Shown here: piece after piece, positions 1-6,936 of the stretch
How the letters are laid out: each line of letters opens with the position of its first letter
Numbering within the stretch: position 1 is the stretch's first letter
NCBI GenBank assembly: GCA_944388685.1
Contig: CALXJS010000029.1
Coordinates: 1-21,279, forward strand
Direction of reading: 5' to 3'
Origin: an uncultured Clostridia bacterium
GTDB taxonomy: Bacteria > Bacillota_A > Clostridia > TANB77 > CAG-508
DNA length: 21,279 bases
Program-made: the position numbers and the translations under genes
The notes under the pieces: model-generated
The model's input: only the letters and a program-made list of their open reading frames with translations
Told to the model about the DNA's origin: nothing
Databases searched by the model: none

Positions 1-15
1 AGCATGAAAGGAGTT

Positions 16-63
16 GCTTTGCTACAAAGCTAAAGCTTATGTTACTACCGGCATAGCCGGTAG
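16..63. repeat. Two short perfect hairpins at the window edge
   Basis: Two perfect inverted repeats lie side by side: GCTTTG/CAAAGC at 16-30 with a 3-base loop, and CTACCGGC/GCCGGTAG at 45-63 with a 3-base loop. The second is GC-rich compared with its surroundings. Neither is followed by a T-run on either strand, so they are not obvious terminators. They could be the end of a structured RNA or a repeat cut by the window border. Function unknown. Confidence 0.4.
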
Positions 64-79
64 ATTACTTATAATATAC

Positions 80-108
80 AAAAAACAGGCCACAATGTGA
101 CCTGTTTT
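80..108 (-). terminator. Rho-independent terminator of the DUF6273-like gene
   Basis: Read on the minus strand, AAAACAGG pairs with CCTGTTTT around a short loop and is followed by a T-run. It lies about 17 bases after the stop codon of the minus-strand gene that ends at 126, so it should end that transcript. The A-rich other side means it may also work on the plus strand. Confidence 0.7.
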
Positions 109-125
109 ATACTGTTAAAACCTTC

Positions 126-1136
126 TTACTCTTGTTGTTCCATTTGACTTATTCTTTTAAGTCTTTCTTGCAGTTCTTTTTCCACTTTTTTTATTTCTTG
201 CAATTCTTTTTCTCTTTTTCTTATTTCTTGCTGCTTATTTTTTAGTTCTTTTTGAATTTTTTCTTTCTCTCTTTCATGAAAATCCCTCAAAAAAGTATTA
301 GATGTAACATTAGACTTCAGATATATGATTGGACGCATATAGAAGCGAGATTGATACTTTTCATTGCCTATGCCTATGCCTACAAACGAAGAAAATACCG
401 AGTATCTCCAAGCAACTTCATAAAAAGTCACACTGGCTAAACAAAAAGTAGCATTGATATCATCGAAAGGCATATTTACTCCGCGAGAAGCTAACCAATA
501 ATCATATTTTTGTGAAAATACGATTTCTTTTTCTTTTTCTTTACCTTTTATAGAACTTTTCCTGTATTCATACGCCGTATACACTATTTCATTAGTAGCA
601 TATTTTTTCTCCAAAAAACTTTCTGGATTATAATACTTTCCTATTGGACGGCATAATTTCAAAAAACTCTTTCTCGTATTAATATCATCAGAAGAATATC
701 CTTTTTGATAGACTCTTCTTTCGTTCTTATCTACCTCTACATCTAACAATTGATTTACATCCTCAATAGTTATACTTCTTCCTCCTTGTGCTATTTTTTC
801 TGCCACAAATAATTGTGATATTTTGTTTAATTCCTCTACGCCATATAAATATCCTTTTGCTCCTGCAATTTTCAACTCAAAAACAGGATCTTTAGCTATG
901 AGTTTCAAGCATCTTTCTCCAGAAAACTGCTCTACACCTATAGCTTGCCATTTCACCTCTATTCCTTTAGTAGAAAACGTTTGATCACAATAACCATTTT
1001 TTTCCTTTGGTGATAAATATGTTTTCTCACTATGCCTATAGGGAATTTCATCTCCTATTTTGATAACCTCTTCTTCAAATAAGTCAACTAATCTCCGGTT
1101 TCTTAATTCTTTTCTTTCCATAATTTCATTTAACAT
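126..1136 (-). CDS. DUF6273-like protein with C-terminal coiled coil
   Basis: A 336-residue protein with no signal peptide or membrane segment. The middle (about residues 100-150) has the pattern YGVEELNK...ARSIT-type GGRSITIEDVN, and the later part has YWLAS...RFYMRPIIYLKS. The two pilin-like proteins in this window share both motifs, in the same order. The last 50 residues or so are Lys/Glu-rich with heptad spacing, a probable coiled coil. The start is placed at 1136, not the upstream in-frame ATG at 1154, because AGAGGAGAA lies 5-9 bases before it and inside the longer reading. The DUF6273 name rests on motif recall only. It lacks the pilin leader of its paralogues, so it is probably cytoplasmic or needs another export route. 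Function unknown. Confidence 0.6.
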   Translation of the reverse strand: MLNEIMERKELRNRRLVDLFEEEVIKIGDEIPYRHSEKTYLSPKEKNGYCDQTFSTKGIEVKWQAIGVEQFSGERCLKLIAKDPVFELKIAGAKGYLYGVEELNKISQLFVAEKIAQGGRSITIEDVNQLLDVEVDKNERRVYQKGYSSDDINTRKSFLKLCRPIGKYYNPESFLEKKYATNEIVYTAYEYRKSSIKGKEKEKEIVFSQKYDYWLASRGVNMPFDDINATFCLASVTFYEVAWRYSVFSSFVGIGIGNEKYQSRFYMRPIIYLKSNVTSNTFLRDFHEREKEKIQKELKNKQQEIRKREKELQEIKKVEKELQERLKRISQMEQQE

Positions 1137-1263
1137 TTTTCTTTCTCCTCTCATCTAGGTATAATACCTATTTAATACACTACAAGTTTCATGTTTATAT
1201 TTTATCATTTTTTACATAAATTGTAAACACTTTTAATATATTGTACAATTTCTAGATAAAAAA

Positions 1264-1581
1264 TTAAAAAAATGTTCTAATACTTAACTCTATAATTAAA
1301 TCCATATTATCATCTTTTGCCGCTTTATTTTTTCTAATAGCCCCACATTTTTTACATTTATAGATAATCACATATCCTTTTTTGCTATCTATCTCCAGAG
1401 AAACAGGCTCTAAATCCCCATGGCAAGTCTCTTGTCTGTCTCCTGGATTTATATCTACATGTTTTGAATGTAAGCAATATGGACAATGGTCACGGCAAGA
1501 ATAGCCCAGTTTCGGTACTTCTTTCCCACAATTTTCACATATAAATTCTTCGTCTATTTCTGTAAATTTTCTACTTTCCAT
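1264..1581 (-). CDS. RNHCP-type zinc-binding protein
   Basis: A 105-residue protein with an N-terminal CxxC (ICENCG) followed by SCRDHCPYCLHSKHVD and PGDR, then a second CxxC (YKCKKCG). This matches the RNHCP family, named after its Arg-Asn-His-Cys-Pro motif, here RDHCP. The paired Cys/His clusters imply zinc binding, and the biochemical role of the family is not known to me. It starts 8 bases after the uridine kinase stop codon, and the AGGAGAA ribosome binding site overlaps that stop (TAG/GAG), so the two genes are very probably co-transcribed and translationally coupled. Confidence 0.75.
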   Translation of the reverse strand: MESRKFTEIDEEFICENCGKEVPKLGYSCRDHCPYCLHSKHVDINPGDRQETCHGDLEPVSLEIDSKKGYVIIYKCKKCGAIRKNKAAKDDNMDLIIELSIRTFF

Positions 1582-1589
1582 ATTTTCTC

Positions 1590-3230
1590 CTAATATTTAA
1601 AGTCTCCTCCACCTAAAAATTCTTTTAATAGAGAATTGTTTGGTACATATTCTTTTGGTATTTCTTCAAAATATTTTAACATATTAATTAGTCTAGTTGC
1701 TTCTGCATATTCTTTGTCTTCTTTTGTGATTTCTTCTAATAGTGGCATAACGATTGGTTTTAATGCCCCTATTTCATATACGAGTGATGTATTAAAAATA
1801 AAGTTTGCTTCTTCTTGAAATGGGAATATATTTTTCTTTTCTCCTTCATTTACTTTATTCCACGTACTAATTGTATGTTTTGCTGAGTATCCTCTAAATT
1901 GATGGTCTCTTACTATTCTTCTTATTAATCTTGTGTCTGTTGTTGAAATCCTATTAAATCTATCTAAGTTTAACACCGTTAAAGCACTGATATAGATTTT
2001 ATATTTTTGTTCAGCTGGTATTTTGCTTGTTAATTTGTCATTTAAGCAATGAATTCCTTCTATTACCAATACTTCGTCCTTTTCTAGTTTTAGCTTTTTA
2101 CCATTGTATCTCTTTGTTCCTTCATAGAAGTCAAACTCTGGCATTTCAACTTCTTCTCCATTTAATAATCTTGTTAAGTGTTCATTAAATAGTTCTAAGT
2201 CAATGGCTTCCAAACATTCAAAATCATAATCTCCATTTTCATCTCTTGGAGTATCTTTTCTTTCCACAAAATAGTTGTCTACAGATATCGTCACTGGTTT
2301 TAGTCTATTTAGTTTTAATTGAATGCCTAATCTTTGTGCAAATGTGGTTTTTCCTGATGAAGATGGCCCCGCAATTAATACCATTTTGATGTTTTTATTT
2401 TTTGCAATATTGTCTGCCATTTTGGAAATTTTCTTTTCATGCAATGCTTCTGCTAATAAAATAATATCTTTAACTGTTCCTTCCTCTATTGCTTCATTAA
2501 TTCGATAAAGTCTATCAATATTTAAAATCTTATTAATATCATCATATTCTTCCATTGCCCATGCCAATTTCTTATTTTTTACAAATTTCGGCATTCTTTC
2601 TGGATCACTTTGACTTGGATATCTTACTAAAAATCCATCATTATATTTTACAATTTCAAATATTTTGGTAACCCCTGTTCGATTTGCTAATGTTCCATAA
2701 CAATAATTATAGTAATCTTCACAATAATACATAAAAATTTCAGGATTATCTTCCAAATCTAGTTGTAGTCTTCCTTTTGATGTTTTTGTTTCTTCAAAAA
2801 ATTTTGTTGCTTCTTCTCGATTCATAATCACTTGTCTAATAGGAAGATCTTCTTTTACAATTCTTCTTACCTCTTGTGTCAATTGATCTATAAATTCATC
2901 TGTTACTTCTTCATCAATTAAATCACAAAACATAGCATTTGATAATTGGTAATTCACTTCCATTTTTTTATTTGGACAGATTTTTTCAAATGCTTTTCCT
3001 ACGATGTACAATAATGTTCTTCTATACACCTTCATTCCTTCATTTGATGATGTATCGATTAACTCTATTGTTCCATCTTCTTCTATGCAATATGCTAAGT
3101 TTTTATATTCATTATTGAAAGTTGCTGCCAATACAGTATATGGATTTTTTTTAATTTCTTCTTTTAAAGCCTCACAAATTGTCATTGGCTTATCGATTTC
3201 TATAATTTTATCTTTATATTGTATCTTCAT
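1590..3230 (-). CDS. Uridine kinase-family nucleoside kinase with N-terminal TGS-like domain
   Basis: About 546 residues. Domain order: an N-terminal ubiquitin-like TGS segment (roughly residues 1-65), a middle region resembling the second additional domain of threonyl-tRNA synthetase (RRTLLYIVGKAFEK...), then a P-loop kinase in the C-terminal half with Walker A GPSSSGKTT and the uridine kinase/phosphoribulokinase signature SVDNYF...TPRDENGDYDFE, and later RLIRRIVRDHQFRG. Proteins of this layout are found across Clostridia and are annotated as nucleoside or uridine kinases, phosphorylating uridine/cytidine in salvage; the exact substrate is not proven. The start at 3230 is preferred over 3254 because AAAGGAGG sits 6 bases before it. 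It is the first gene of a pair with the RNHCP gene. Confidence 0.85.
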   Translation of the reverse strand: MKIQYKDKIIEIDKPMTICEALKEEIKKNPYTVLAATFNNEYKNLAYCIEEDGTIELIDTSSNEGMKVYRRTLLYIVGKAFEKICPNKKMEVNYQLSNAMFCDLIDEEVTDEFIDQLTQEVRRIVKEDLPIRQVIMNREEATKFFEETKTSKGRLQLDLEDNPEIFMYYCEDYYNYCYGTLANRTGVTKIFEIVKYNDGFLVRYPSQSDPERMPKFVKNKKLAWAMEEYDDINKILNIDRLYRINEAIEEGTVKDIILLAEALHEKKISKMADNIAKNKNIKMVLIAGPSSSGKTTFAQRLGIQLKLNRLKPVTISVDNYFVERKDTPRDENGDYDFECLEAIDLELFNEHLTRLLNGEEVEMPEFDFYEGTKRYNGKKLKLEKDEVLVIEGIHCLNDKLTSKIPAEQKYKIYISALTVLNLDRFNRISTTDTRLIRRIVRDHQFRGYSAKHTISTWNKVNEGEKKNIFPFQEEANFIFNTSLVYEIGALKPIVMPLLEEITKEDKEYAEATRLINMLKYFEEIPKEYVPNNSLLKEFLGGGDFKY

Positions 3231-3295
3231 ATATTTCCTCCTTTTGCATCCCAATTCATTGTAACGTAAAACATTCTATAAGTCAACCTGGATTG

Positions 3296-3328
3296 TTGAT
3301 GATTTTGGGATGGAGAAAAAATCATCAA
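3296..3328. promoter_or_regulatory. Inverted repeat between divergent uridine kinase and spore-protein genes
   Basis: TTGATGATTTT at 3296-3306 is matched by its exact complement at 3318-3328, an 11-bp stem with an 11-base loop. There is no following T-run. It lies in the divergent intergenic region, about 70 bases upstream of the spore-protein start. It could be a binding site or an RNA hairpin; I cannot tell which. Confidence 0.35.
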
Positions 3329-3396
3329 AGTTTATGAATAAAATTCATATTTCTGGATATATTTTAAATAATGATAATACATAGGAGGGATTTGTT

Positions 3397-3579
3397 ATGG
3401 ATATGGAAAGAATTCATTCGATTTTAAATAATAAAGAAAAATGTGATGTGTTTTATGATGATAGACCTGTATGGATTCAAGGGGTTAATGAAAATATAGC
3501 TAAAGTTGGCTTTATTGATAATTTTGAAGAAAAGGATGTTTTTATTCAAGATTTATATGAAAGAAATTTGTATAATTAA
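3397..3579 (+). CDS. sspH: H-type small acid-soluble spore protein
   Basis: A 60-residue protein with the SASP-H pattern: MDMERIHSILNNKEKCDVFYDDRPVWIQGV, then a short linker and a C-terminal KDVFIQDLYE strand. Family members coat or occupy the forespore and are made late in sporulation. AGGAGGG is well placed before the ATG. A gene of this class is good evidence that the host makes endospores, and it should be read by the forespore sigma factor (sigma G). A weak candidate site with TGAATA near 3335 is visible upstream but is not convincing. It stands alone between a divergent kinase and a convergent pilin-like gene. Confidence 0.8.
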   Translation: MDMERIHSILNNKEKCDVFYDDRPVWIQGVNENIAKVGFIDNFEEKDVFIQDLYERNLYN

Positions 3580-3609
3580 AAAGATTTGATCTTATGACTT
3601 TCCTAATAA

Positions 3610-3706
3610 GAACAAATCGGAAAGCCTTAACATTTTTACTAATTTTATATTTTTTCTTTGGCTTTCCGTAAATTTGTTCTGCGCCAATTTTACGTAAGTA
3701 AAATTG
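3610..3706. repeat. Consecutive inverted repeats downstream of the spore-protein gene
   Basis: GAACAAAT...GGAAAGCC at 3610-3626 is complementary to GGCTTTCC...ATTTGTTC at 3660-3679, giving two paired blocks separated by a small bulge and a loop of about 33 bases. A perfect 9-bp hairpin, CAATTTTAC/GTAAAATTG, follows at 3685-3706. Together they look like a folded RNA or a terminator cluster for the spore-protein transcript, but no strong T-run follows. Confidence 0.45.
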
Positions 3707-3735
3707 TGTGCAACCGTTGGAGCATAGCGACTTTT

Positions 3736-3768
3736 ATATAATAGGAAAGTATCACTTTCCTATTATAT
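3736..3768. repeat. 15-bp perfect hairpin
   Basis: A perfect 15-bp inverted repeat with a 3-base loop: 3736-3750 pairs with 3754-3768, core AGGAAAGT/ACTTTCCT. It lies between the 3' ends of two convergent genes, just beyond the terminator of the pilin-like gene. It could act as a transcription barrier, or in DNA as a cruciform. Confidence 0.5.
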
Positions 3769-3772
3769 GAAT

Positions 3773-3803
3773 AAAAGGTAGTAAGCCAATTTTACTACCT
3801 TTT
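3773..3803 (-). terminator. Terminator of the pilin-like gene
   Basis: A 12-bp perfect stem (AAAAGGTAGTAA and its complement) with a 7-base loop, flanked by A/T runs on both sides. It begins 9 bases after the stop codon of the minus-strand pilin-like gene and should end its message. It is roughly symmetric, so it may also stop plus-strand transcription. Confidence 0.75.
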
Positions 3804-3811
3804 CTATTTTT

Positions 3812-5251
3812 CTATTGTATCTGATGTGCTGTACTTACTGATGTTCCTTCTCCTTCTGTTATACTGATGTCAGATTCTAGAGAAACTACGGGGCGGACAC
3901 CGTAATAGGTGAGAATGGTACAAAGATAATCATAAGAGAAGAACAAGAAATTATAATCCACGTAGCCAGACACAACGCGCAAGCCAAAGCCAACATTGCC
4001 TTCATCTGTTCCAATATACGGAGAAGCCAACCAGTATTCTTGACCACTTGATGTTCTTGAAAATAACATTTCATACTCTGTACTACTTGTCTCTATTCCA
4101 GCAGTTGTCCCACTTTCACTTGTTGTTAATGTATTTGGGTAATAAGAATATTCTGTATTTCTTAAAGTTGTATTGTCTCCATTTGCTAATGTTTTCCATA
4201 ATTCATTTCTTTCATCATAATATCTGAAACTATTATAAGGACTTGTTTGACTTGATATTTCATTTATTCCGCTATATCCTATACTACTTCCATTATTGGT
4301 ATATGTCACTTGATTTCCATATTCCCATAGTTGCCCATCTTCGTATGGCTTTCCATTTCCTGTATTATTAGGGTCATATCCTGTGATTTTATTGATATCA
4401 TCTACATCAATGCTTCTTGCTCCACTGGCTCCTTTTCCTTTTCCATATATTGCACATATAGCTTTTAATTCATCTACACCATATTGATATCCTGTTTGTC
4501 CTCTTAAAAAGAAATAATATTGACCTCCATCTTCAAATCCTCCACTTACTGGCCCCACTATATCTGCTGAGATTAATAAGATTTCGTCCGTGTCTTCATC
4601 TATTCCTAGCACTCTCCATCCATTCGTGTTTGTTGCTACACTAAAATATTGATCTCTATATCCATTTCCTCTATTCATTGTTCCGTCTTCACCTGTATCA
4701 GAGTTTACAGTTCCTGCTGGAGATTTGTATGAATAATTAATTCCATTTTCTGTATCTGTATCTGTTATAGCTCCTCCATTTGTTGGGTCATAATTTACAT
4801 AGTCTCCTATTTTTATTTCTGTTGTTCCATCTGTTATTACTGTTTCTCCCTCTGTATTTGTTGTCTCTGCCCATTTTCCTGGTTTCTTTACTGTTCCATC
4901 TTTACTAATTTTAACTGGATATCCATCTACCGTTACTGTAAATGGATAACTGTCATCTGTGATCGGATTTGGTACATCTTCTATTCCTTCTATTTGATTC
5001 AAGTTATCCCTTAAATCATCATTATCGATATTTCCATCTCTTCCTATACTTCCTGCTACTGCTATTTGCACCTGCTCTTCCGCATTTGCTTCTCCTGTTT
5101 TTTCTTTTGCCTCACTTGCCCTCGTTAATATTCCATTCTCTCCTGTTAAAGTTGCAATGGTAACCCCTGCTAATATTAGTAAAACAATAATTGTTATGAC
5201 CAAGGCAATTAATGTTATACCTCTATTCTTTCTATTTTCTTTGTTTTTCAT
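3812..5251 (-). CDS. Pilin-like surface protein with DGR-target-like C-terminus
   Basis: A 479-residue protein. After a Lys/Arg/Asn-rich leader comes a type IV prepilin-like segment (NRGITLIALVITIIVLLILA, cleavage expected after Gly11), but the usual Glu at position 5 of the mature pilin is replaced by Ala. The ectodomain has WRVLGI, YGVDELKAIC, ARSIDVDDIN and, near the end, YWLASP...GVRPVVSLES. It aligns along its length with the variable protein of the DGR at 9068-10541. Between YWLASP and VRPVVS about 13 aromatic or large hydrophobic residues replace the Gly/Ser/Asn-rich stretch of its paralogue, as in a diversified binding face. The coding end CGCCCCGTAGTTTCT is identical to that of VR. 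The C-terminus is TAHQIQ. It is probably anchored in the membrane and exposed on the surface. Ligand unknown. Confidence 0.75.
   Translation of the reverse strand: MKNKENRKNRGITLIALVITIIVLLILAGVTIATLTGENGILTRASEAKEKTGEANAEEQVQIAVAGSIGRDGNIDNDDLRDNLNQIEGIEDVPNPITDDSYPFTVTVDGYPVKISKDGTVKKPGKWAETTNTEGETVITDGTTEIKIGDYVNYDPTNGGAITDTDTENGINYSYKSPAGTVNSDTGEDGTMNRGNGYRDQYFSVATNTNGWRVLGIDEDTDEILLISADIVGPVSGGFEDGGQYYFFLRGQTGYQYGVDELKAICAIYGKGKGASGARSIDVDDINKITGYDPNNTGNGKPYEDGQLWEYGNQVTYTNNGSSIGYSGINEISSQTSPYNSFRYYDERNELWKTLANGDNTTLRNTEYSYYPNTLTTSESGTTAGIETSSTEYEMLFSRTSSGQEYWLASPYIGTDEGNVGFGLRVVSGYVDYNFLFFSYDYLCTILTYYGVRPVVSLESDISITEGEGTSVSTAHQIQ
3886..4028 (-). other. Candidate second variable repeat
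   Basis: This 143-bp stretch codes for GGCTTCTCCG through CGCCCCGTAG and occupies the same place in the pilin-like protein as the proven VR does in its paralogue. Many codons are TAT, TAC, TTC, TGT, CTC or GAT at sites where a template would carry AAC or AAT, and the 3' end (CGCCCCGTAG) matches VR and TR. It is not a copy of the TR in this window: differences occur at bases other than adenine and one codon is shifted. If it is a VR, its template lies elsewhere. No second template was found in the window. Confidence 0.45.
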
Positions 5252-5557
5252 TTCTTCTAAATTCTCCTTTCTTTTGTTTCTTTTGATTTTTTATGTAATA
5301 TTCATTTGTGCTCATCTTTTCGCTTTTTGCATTGGAAATTTGCTTTTAACTTAACTCTATATAAAATTTTCTTTTAAAACTATCCTATTGAACATTTATT
5401 TTCGTAAATAGTATTCACTTTTTTTTACTTTTTATACCAATCCTACGATGTGTTTTTCAATGTACGCATTATTTACAGAAATACTTCCGTTAGCAATTTT
5501 ATTTTATATATTTTATTGAATTAAGTCAATATGTTGTCGTATTTTATTTCTCGTTTT

Positions 5558-5584
5558 TTTCTTAGAGTCTAATACTCTAAGAAA
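5558..5584. repeat. Hairpin repeat, copy A
   Basis: CTTAGAGT-CTAAT-ACTCTAAG, a perfect 8-bp stem with a 5-base loop, flanked by TTT and AAA. The same 27 bases occur reverse-complemented at 5750-5776. The pair sits in the 743-base stretch 5252-5994 in which I see no protein gene. The stretch is otherwise A/T-rich, with no other clear feature apart from a terminator at 5842-5866. Confidence 0.65.
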
Positions 5585-5705
5585 TTAGAATGTTATTTAA
5601 AATTGTTGGTACTACTGGCTTTTAATATTTTTTATTATCTAAAAATTTATTAAACGTTTAGAAATTTTTACATATACTTTTTCAAAATTTCTTTAAGTAT
5701 TTTTA

Positions 5706-5734
5706 TTGACATTGTTATATTTTACTGCTAAAAT
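5706..5734 (+). promoter_or_regulatory. Possible sigma-A promoter before hairpin copy B
   Basis: TTGACA (5706-5711), a 17-base spacer, and TAAAAT (5729-5734). A transcript from it would start near 5741 and run at once into the hairpin at 5750-5776. No plus-strand gene follows for 700 bases, so either a short RNA is made or the match is chance in A/T-rich DNA. Confidence 0.3.
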
Positions 5735-5749
5735 TTAATTGAAAAAATT

Positions 5750-5776
5750 TTTCTTAGAGTATTAGACTCTAAGAAA
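5750..5776. repeat. Hairpin repeat, copy B (inverted copy of A)
   Basis: CTTAGAGT-ATTAG-ACTCTAAG with the same TTT/AAA flanks. It is the exact reverse complement of the 27 bases at 5558-5584; only the loop shows the orientation. The two copies enclose about 165 bases of non-coding DNA. Confidence 0.65.
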
Positions 5777-5841
5777 TTTTTATTTTCATTTTAAGTTGTG
5801 AGACAAAAAAAGTTTCATATTGTTTCCTATTGAATAAAAAA

Positions 5842-5866
5842 AAGGTAACATATTCAGTGCTACCTT
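5842..5866 (-). terminator. Terminator of the ribbon-helix-helix gene
   Basis: On the minus strand AAGGTAGCA pairs with TGTTACCTT (one G-T pair), and a run of eight or more T follows. It lies about 130 bases after the stop of the minus-strand gene at 5995, the nearest gene it could serve. Confidence 0.65.
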
Positions 5867-5994
5867 CTAATTTTGTAAAATTTTTACCTAATTTCATAAA
5901 CTATTTTCTATATTTCATATAATTTGAAAATTTGTGCATATTTGCTTTGTAATCATTTTTTATATAATTCCGATTTTACTATTAAAATCCCATT

Positions 5995-6339
5995 TTATTT
6001 ATCCTTTTTGTCATATTTTTCTAAACCGTTTCTAATAGCGATGTTAATTAATTTAGATATGGATATCCCATATTTTTCTCGCATGTCTTCAAGCTTTTTA
6101 TACATAGATTCCCTTATAATAACTGATCTTGCGACATTAATGTCGTTATTTTCTTTTTTGTATATCACAATTTTTTCGCCTAGTTCTAAGTCGTCTATAC
6201 AAGCATCCACAATTTTATTAACAGAGGCATCTAGTTCATTTTCAGATATTTCTTTCAACCTATCATAGAGATTGCCTTCTATTTCTGTTGATTTTTTTAC
6301 CCATTTTTCTTTATTCAAAAATCTCTCATACCATTCCAT
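5995..6339 (-). CDS. Small protein with two ribbon-helix-helix-like segments
   Basis: A 114-residue, highly charged protein. Residues about 17-50 (STEIEGNLYDRLKEI...SVNKIVDACIDDL) and about 70-110 (ARSVIIRESMYKKLEDMREKYGISISKLINIAIRNGL) each read as a short beta strand followed by two helices, the ribbon-helix-helix pattern of CopG/MetJ-type DNA-binding proteins. An AGGAGAT ribosome binding site precedes the ATG. It is divergent from the msl1-RT genes, and the 157-base gap holds two palindromes and a good promoter, so it is a plausible regulator of the retroelement. The fold call is by pattern only. Confidence 0.6.
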   Translation of the reverse strand: MEWYERFLNKEKWVKKSTEIEGNLYDRLKEISENELDASVNKIVDACIDDLELGEKIVIYKKENNDINVARSVIIRESMYKKLEDMREKYGISISKLINIAIRNGLEKYDKKDK

Positions 6340-6357
6340 TTTTATATCTCCTAATCC

Positions 6358-6369
6358 CCAATATATTGG
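6358..6369. promoter_or_regulatory. Palindrome upstream of the ribbon-helix-helix gene
   Basis: CCAATATATTGG is a perfect 12-bp palindrome 18 bases upstream of the ATG of the minus-strand regulator, overlapping the expected leader. With the CC(N)GG palindrome at 6427-6440 it may be an operator for that protein. Inference only. Confidence 0.35.
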
Positions 6370-6426
6370 TATTAATTATACAATAACCAGTTACTAGTTT
6401 TAATTACCTTTTATTTCCATTTTAAA

Positions 6427-6440
6427 AACCTTATAAGGTT
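6427..6440. promoter_or_regulatory. Palindrome overlapping the msl1-RT promoter
   Basis: AACCTTATAAGGTT is a perfect 14-bp palindrome whose last bases overlap the -35 box at 6439-6444. A protein bound here would be expected to block the promoter. The divergent ribbon-helix-helix protein is the obvious candidate. Confidence 0.45.
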
Positions 6441-6467
6441 GATAACTTTTCTAATTTATTTTATAAT
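6439..6467 (+). promoter_or_regulatory. Sigma-A promoter of msl1-RT
   Basis: TTGATA (6439-6444), a 17-base spacer, and a perfect TATAAT (6462-6467). It lies 29 bases before the msl1 start at 6497, the right distance for a short leader containing the ribosome binding site GAAAGGAA. Confidence 0.7.
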
Positions 6468-6496
6468 GGCATAAACGTAAGAAAGGAATGTTTGTT

Positions 6497-6916
6497 ATGA
6501 GTAAATTATATGAAAAATATAAGTCTTTAAAATTAGAAAATTCTTCTAAATTATATTTATTTAAAAGTGGTATTTTTTACATTTTTTTGGATGAGGATGC
6601 CATTAAAATGTCAAAGCTTCTAAATTTAAAATTAACAAATCTGAACGAAACAATCGTTAAGTGTGGATTTCCTGTAAAAAATGCAGATAAATATATTCAT
6701 TTAATAAAATTGAATAATTATGAAATTGATATTATTGATTCCTCTAATACTTCTACCTATTCTAATTTCAATTATGTATTAAATGAAGAAATAAAGCAAT
6801 TTATTAGGGATTTATCTGAGATTGACTATTATCAATTATCTGTTTCAGAAGCTTTTGCCTTAATAGAAAAGATTTCTAATAAGGCTAAACGAATTCTCTC
6901 TAATGAAAAATACTAA
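6497..6916 (+). CDS. MutS domain I-like DGR accessory protein (first copy)
   Basis: A 139-residue protein. KLYLFKSGIFYIFLDEDAIKMSKLLNLKL, then KCGFPVKNADKYIHLIKLNNYEIDIID, follows the MutS N-terminal mismatch-recognition domain (FxxGxFYExFxxDA...GFPxxxxxxYxxxLxxxGYxV), although the mismatch-wedge Phe-x-Glu is FYIF here, so the Glu is missing. No ATPase domain is present. Small MutS-like (MSL) proteins are known DGR accessory proteins (recalled from DGR surveys). The start at 6497 is preferred to 6488 because the AAAGGAA site is 1 base from the upstream ATG but about 9 from this one. The stop lies 20 bases before the RT start, so the two genes form an operon. Confidence 0.65.
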   Translation: MSKLYEKYKSLKLENSSKLYLFKSGIFYIFLDEDAIKMSKLLNLKLTNLNETIVKCGFPVKNADKYIHLIKLNNYEIDIIDSSNTSTYSNFNYVLNEEIKQFIRDLSEIDYYQLSVSEAFALIEKISNKAKRILSNEKY

Positions 6917-6936
6917 AAAATGGAGGTATATGCTAT

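Noticed and set aside
330..500. A third variable repeat in the C-terminal part of the gene at 126-1136
   Set aside because: It has the YWLAS...RPI frame but no aromatic excess at AAC/AAT-like sites and no CGCCCCGTAG end. It looks like an ordinary family member.
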